Assembly: GCA_035548515.1 (NCBI GenBank)
Contig: DASZSW010000037.1
Span: forward strand, 133,964 to 197,963
Reading direction: 5' to 3'
DNA from: DASZQY01 sp035548515
GTDB taxonomy: Bacteria > Pseudomonadota > Alphaproteobacteria > Rhizobiales > Kaistiaceae
DNA: 64,000 nt
This document shows positions 60,924 to 64,000 of this stretch, one piece after another. Numbering within the stretch: the first letter of the stretch is position 1; the number at the start of each line of letters is the position of its first letter. The translations under genes and the position numbers were made by a program. The notes under the pieces are model-generated. The model ran no database searches and had not been told where the DNA came from. It worked only from the letters and a program-made list of their open reading frames with translations.

Positions 60924-61730
60924 ATGCAGATCCGGATCGGTTTCGACATTGCCTACACGTGCACGCAGCGCACGCCTTTCCTGTTGTCGCTCCGCGTTCA
61001 TCCCTCGCGCGCCCACGACCTGATCAAGCCGGACATCATCCAGGCAGATCCCGCCGTGGCGATTACCGAATACGTCGACGGGTTCGGGAACCTGTGCAGC
61101 CGCACCGTACTGCCGGCGGGCACGACGCATTTCCGCACCGATGCCATCATCAACGATACGGGCCAGCCTGATCCTGTGGCGCCCGACGCCATTCAGCACG
61201 ACATTTCCGACCTGCCCTCCGATGTGCTGGTGTTCCTGCTCGGCAGCCGCTACTGCGAGACCGACAAGCTCAGCGAGACCGCCTGGCAGCTGTTCGGCAA
61301 GACGCCCCCCGGCTGGGCGCGCGTACAGGCTATCTGCGACTACGTCCACGAACGGGTGAAGTTCGGCTACGAGTTGGCGCGGCCGACGAAGTCGGCGAGC
61401 GATGTCCATGTCGAGCGCGGCGGCGTCTGCCGCGATTTCGCGCATCTCGCAGTTACCTTCTGCCGCTGCATGAACATCCCCGCGCGCTACGTCACCGGTT
61501 ATCTCGGCGACATCGGCGTGCCACCCGATCCGGCGCCGATGGATTTCTCGGCGTGGTTCGAGGTCTGGCTCGGCGGACGCTGGTACGCTTTCGATGCCCG
61601 TCATAACCAGCCGCGCATCGGCCGCATCCTGATCGCCGCCGGCCGCGACGCGTCCGACGTCGCCATCTCGAATTCCTTCGGGATGACGACGCTCGCCGGC
61701 TTCAAGGTGTGGACCGACGAGGTGAGATAG
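60924..61730 (+). CDS. transglutaminase-like family protein
   Basis: 268 residues from the ATG at 60924. The core has the catalytic Cys in ERGGVCRDFAHLAVTFCR and the Asp in WYAFDARHN. The middle His of the C-H-D triad should lie in the segment PMDFSAWFEVWLGGRWY, but a Ser stands there, so it is either a subfamily form or not a true transglutaminase. An N-terminal beta-rich domain is typical of bacterial members. It probably cuts or crosslinks peptide bonds in the cytoplasm. It is divergent from the ThiF-like gene. Confidence 0.9.
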   Translation: MQIRIGFDIAYTCTQRTPFLLSLRVHPSRAHDLIKPDIIQADPAVAITEYVDGFGNLCSRTVLPAGTTHFRTDAIINDTGQPDPVAPDAIQHDISDLPSDVLVFLLGSRYCETDKLSETAWQLFGKTPPGWARVQAICDYVHERVKFGYELARPTKSASDVHVERGGVCRDFAHLAVTFCRCMNIPARYVTGYLGDIGVPPDPAPMDFSAWFEVWLGGRWYAFDARHNQPRIGRILIAAGRDASDVAISNSFGMTTLAGFKVWTDEVR

Positions 61731-61779
61731 CCGCGGGTTCAGCGTACTGCCTCCGCGGGCGCACCCCTCCCCAGCGCCG

Positions 61780-62214
61780 CTACTTCTTCTTCACCTTCCT
61801 CGCGGGCTTCTTCGCTGCCAGCTTGGTGAAGTACGCCTGCATCGGGTCGAAGTAGTAGTCGACCCAGCCTTCCTTGTAGCCGCCATCCTTCTGGCTATCG
61901 GGAATGGCCGAATGCAGCAGGATCAGCTTGGTGCCGCCGGGCGCCGGCTTGAGCGTCACGCTGATTTTGGAGTCGGCGTCGCCGTCCTCGAAATCGGCGG
62001 AGCGCCACGACTGGACGATCTTCCTGCCCGGAACGAGTTCGAGGTTCTCGCCCCAGCAATACGCATCGGTCGCCGACCACTTGCCGCCGACCTTGGTCGT
62101 GGCCTTGGCCTTCGTGCCGGTCATCGCGCCATGGCCCCGCGAGTCCAGCCACGTGTCGTAGACGACGCGAGGGCTCGCCGGCAGGACCGTCGAGACCGTG
62201 AACTTGAAGCTCAT
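61780..62214 (-). CDS. SRPBCC (AHSA1-like) protein
   Basis: 144 residues from the ATG at 62214 (MSFKFTVSTVLPASPRVVYDTWLDSRGHGAMTG, in part). This opening and the later PGRKIVQSWRSADF fit the START/AHSA1 hydrophobic-pocket fold. The C-terminus is strongly basic (AAKKPARKVKKK), which suggests nucleic acid or membrane contact. The ligand is unknown. A GGAGGTGGG-like site lies 5 bases before the start. It converges on the transglutaminase gene. Confidence 0.88.
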   Translation of the reverse strand: MSFKFTVSTVLPASPRVVYDTWLDSRGHGAMTGTKAKATTKVGGKWSATDAYCWGENLELVPGRKIVQSWRSADFEDGDADSKISVTLKPAPGGTKLILLHSAIPDSQKDGGYKEGWVDYYFDPMQAYFTKLAAKKPARKVKKK

Positions 62215-62259
62215 CGCACCCACCTCCCAGACACAAGCGTTGCGCGCAGCGTCGCCGGG

Positions 62260-62655
62260 CTAGTGCCAGACCCCGAGGATCGCGCCCATGATCACCATCG
62301 ACACCAGAAAATAGCCGCCGTTGATGACAGGGATGAGGCGCGGTCGCAGCTCATAGAACACCTGCCCGGCGAGCACGGTGGCGACGAAGCCCAGCCACGC
62401 CATGAAGGCGACGAGCACGCCGATACCGAAGCCATAGCCGTAGTGCGCGACGAAGCGGGCGAGCACGTACGCCATCACCAGGTCGGTGATCGCCTCGACC
62501 ACCAGAGCCGGACCGATGTTCGCCTGGACATCAGCTTCGCTGGCGTTGTTCAGCTGGCGCCACTTGGGCCCGAACGCGGCGTTCGAATACCAGCCCCATC
62601 CGATCAGAAATTTCGCCGCCGCGGCGACGATGACTGCAAGCCAGCTGATCTCCAT
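62260..62655 (-). CDS. DUF1761 family membrane protein
   Basis: 131 residues with four hydrophobic segments at about 2-22, 46-66, 74-95 and 107-128. The opening ISWLAVIVAAAAKFLIGWGWYSNAAFGPKW matches DUF1761, a family of small integral membrane proteins of unknown function. It lies downstream of cysK with 33 bases between them and may be co-transcribed. No catalytic motif is seen. Confidence 0.9.
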   Translation of the reverse strand: MEISWLAVIVAAAAKFLIGWGWYSNAAFGPKWRQLNNASEADVQANIGPALVVEAITDLVMAYVLARFVAHYGYGFGIGVLVAFMAWLGFVATVLAGQVFYELRPRLIPVINGGYFLVSMVIMGAILGVWH

Positions 62656-62688
62656 GACGTTCCCTCCCCCGTGAGCCTTGCGGCTCGC

Positions 62689-63627
62689 CTATTCCAATCC
62701 CTCGAACAGCGCTGTCGACAGGTAGCGCTCCGCGAACGACGGAATGATCAGGACGATGTTCTTGCCCTTCATTTCGGGGCGCTGTCCGACCGTCACCGCA
62801 GCCGCAATCGCGGCGCCTGACGAGATGCCGACGGGAATGCCTTCGACCCGCGCGCACATCCGCGCGTACGAGAAGGCATCGTCGGTCGGCACCTTCACGA
62901 CCTCGTCGTAAACCTTGGTGTCGAGCACAGGCGGCACGAACCCGGCGCCAATGCCCTGTATCTTGTGCGGGCCCGGATTGCCGCCGGACAGCACCGGCGA
63001 CTCGGCCGGCTCGACGGCAATGATGCGGATGCTCGGCTTGCGCTGCTTCAGCACATGGCCGACGCCCGTGATGGTGCCGCCGGTGCCCACGCCGGCGATG
63101 AAGGCGTCGACGTTGCCGGCGGTGTCGTTCCAGATTTCCTCGGCTGTGGTCCGGCGATGGATGTCCGGGTTTGCCGGATTCACGAACTGGCCCGGCACGA
63201 CGGCGTCGGGCGTCTCGCGCAAGATTTCCTCGGCACGGGCAATGGCGCCGCGCATGCCCTTGGCGCCTTCGGTCAGCACCAGCTCGGCGCCCATCAGCTT
63301 CAGCATCTTGCGCCGCTCGATCGACATGGTCTCCGGCATCACCAGGATGAGGCGATAGCCGCGCGCGGCCGCGACGAATGCCAGCGCGATGCCGGTGTTG
63401 CCCGACGTCGGCTCGATGAGAACCGTGTCCTTCGTGATCTTGCCGGACTTGATGCCGTCCTCGATCATGGCGTTGCCGATGCGGTCCTTCACGCTCGAGA
63501 GCGGATTGAAGAATTCCAGCTTGAGCAGGACTTCCGCCTGCGCCCCGTGGGCGGCCGCCGTGCGGTTCAGGCGCACGAGAGGCGTGTTGCCGATGGTTTC
63601 CGTGATGTCGTTATGGATTCTGGCCAT
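62689..63627 (-). CDS. cysK: cysteine synthase A
   Basis: 312 residues from the ATG at 63627. The PLP-binding Lys47 is in NPLSSVKDRIGNAM, and the phosphate loop is GVGTGGTITGVG. EPTSGNTGIALAF is the substrate-binding loop. It makes cysteine from O-acetylserine and sulphide. The length and all motifs are normal. An upstream extension is unlikely, since the family starts at this Met. Confidence 0.97.
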   Translation of the reverse strand: MARIHNDITETIGNTPLVRLNRTAAAHGAQAEVLLKLEFFNPLSSVKDRIGNAMIEDGIKSGKITKDTVLIEPTSGNTGIALAFVAAARGYRLILVMPETMSIERRKMLKLMGAELVLTEGAKGMRGAIARAEEILRETPDAVVPGQFVNPANPDIHRRTTAEEIWNDTAGNVDAFIAGVGTGGTITGVGHVLKQRKPSIRIIAVEPAESPVLSGGNPGPHKIQGIGAGFVPPVLDTKVYDEVVKVPTDDAFSYARMCARVEGIPVGISSGAAIAAAVTVGQRPEMKGKNIVLIIPSFAERYLSTALFEGLE

Positions 63628-63794
63628 GATCGTGGAGTATGGGTTGACGGTTGAGACAAAGCCTGTCGGCCCGGCGGGGAAATGCCGGCCCAAAATGTGG
63701 CATAAACGCACGGCCGCGCAAACCCGGAGATAAGACAGGCCGCGGCCATTTTTACACTCGGCGTCGCCGGGCGCGGTTCGTTTGCTGTCCGCCC

Positions 63795-64000
63795 ATGACC
63801 TGGCAGATCGCCCTCGTCTTCCTGCTGCTCGCGGCGACCCTCTTCAGCTTCGTCGCGGAGAAGTTTCCGCCGGATCTGACGGCGCTCGCCCTGTTCGTCG
63901 CGCTGATCGCGACGGGCGTGCTGCCGCGCGAGCAGGCGTTCTCGGTCTTTGCCAATCCCGCCCCGCTGACGATCGCCGCGATGTTCGTGCTCAGCGCCGC
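63795..64000 (+). CDS. SLC13-type permease, N-terminal part (partial)
   Basis: The first 68 residues only; the gene runs past the window. It begins MTWQIALVFLLLAATLFSFV with hydrophobic segments, then EKFPPDLTALALFVALIATGVLP and FANPAPLTIAAMFVLSA. The motif VFANPAPLTIAAMFVL is typical of the SLC13/DASS or ArsB-like divalent anion transporters. It is divergent from cysK. The substrate may be sulphate, which would fit the neighbour, but this is inference. Confidence 0.8.
   Translation, partial: MTWQIALVFLLLAATLFSFVAEKFPPDLTALALFVALIATGVLPREQAFSVFANPAPLTIAAMFVLSA

Noticed and set aside
61731..61758. Terminator between the transglutaminase and SRPBCC genes
   Set aside because: A CCGCGG pair with a 16-base loop is visible, but the stem is only 6 bp and there is no T-run.

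Overview
The window comes from a high-GC alphaproteobacterium, most likely order Hyphomicrobiales (Rhizobiales). The best sign is the right-hand third. There irr lies divergent from fabA, with fabB and fabI following, and an SH3-domain gene converges on irr, an order I associate with this group. Families such as DUF6460, DUF3489, DUF7220 and DUF2793 fit the same picture.

Layout. (1) 1-185 is the tail of a short-chain dehydrogenase. (2) About 0.3-33.7 kb is a prophage. Its structural genes run on the minus strand from the small terminase (24.6 kb) to the tail tip (0.3 kb). The head end is lambda-like: GpA-type terminase, gpW-type joiner, lambda-type portal, a fused protease-capsid gene, and a decoration protein. 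A tail tube, a G/GT chaperone pair with a visible -1 slippery site, and a tape measure follow. The tail tip has the order DUF2460, DUF2163, NlpC/P60, giant multidomain protein, as in gene transfer agents of the Rhodobacter type. Two foreign inserts interrupt the operon: a TetR regulator plus SDR gene with a truncated second SDR (7.2-9.8 kb), and a Lit-like HEXXH protease gene on the opposite strand between portal and capsid genes (19.5-20.4 kb). Right of the terminase lie small accessory genes, two tandem ParB-methyltransferase genes, a toprim primase and a sigma-factor-like gene. Two clusters of short noncoding repeats lie here, at 28.8-29.0 and 29.8-30.0 kb.

(3) 33.85-36.1 kb holds an overlapping pair of genes I do not recognise. 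(4) 36.25-38.6 kb is a large-serine-recombinase module of four overlapping genes (small ORF, DUF2924, recombinase, HTH-like protein). (5) 38.7-47.07 kb is one tightly overlapping Type I restriction-modification operon: a half-size specificity protein, HsdM, RhuM, a full HsdS, HsdR and a SprT-like metallopeptidase. (6) A tRNA-Ser(GGA) on the minus strand has its 3' end facing the island.

(7) From 47.6 kb on the genes look like chromosome: msrA, a CHAD protein, mepA, a STAS-like protein, lepA, an XRE-cupin regulator with a GNAT enzyme, a glycosyltransferase with an RmlC-like epimerase, fabI-fabB-fabA/irr, an SH3 protein, a ThiF/MoeB enzyme, a transglutaminase-like protein, an SRPBCC protein, DUF1761, cysK and the start of an SLC13-type permease.

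The prophage and island together form an accessory region dense in anti-phage functions. The most notable points are the Lit-like protease inside the head operon, the unrecognised two-gene unit beside the recombinase, the phased 9-bp iterons at the 3' end of the primase gene, and the restriction operon with two different specificity genes. All functional statements rest on sequence reading without database searches.
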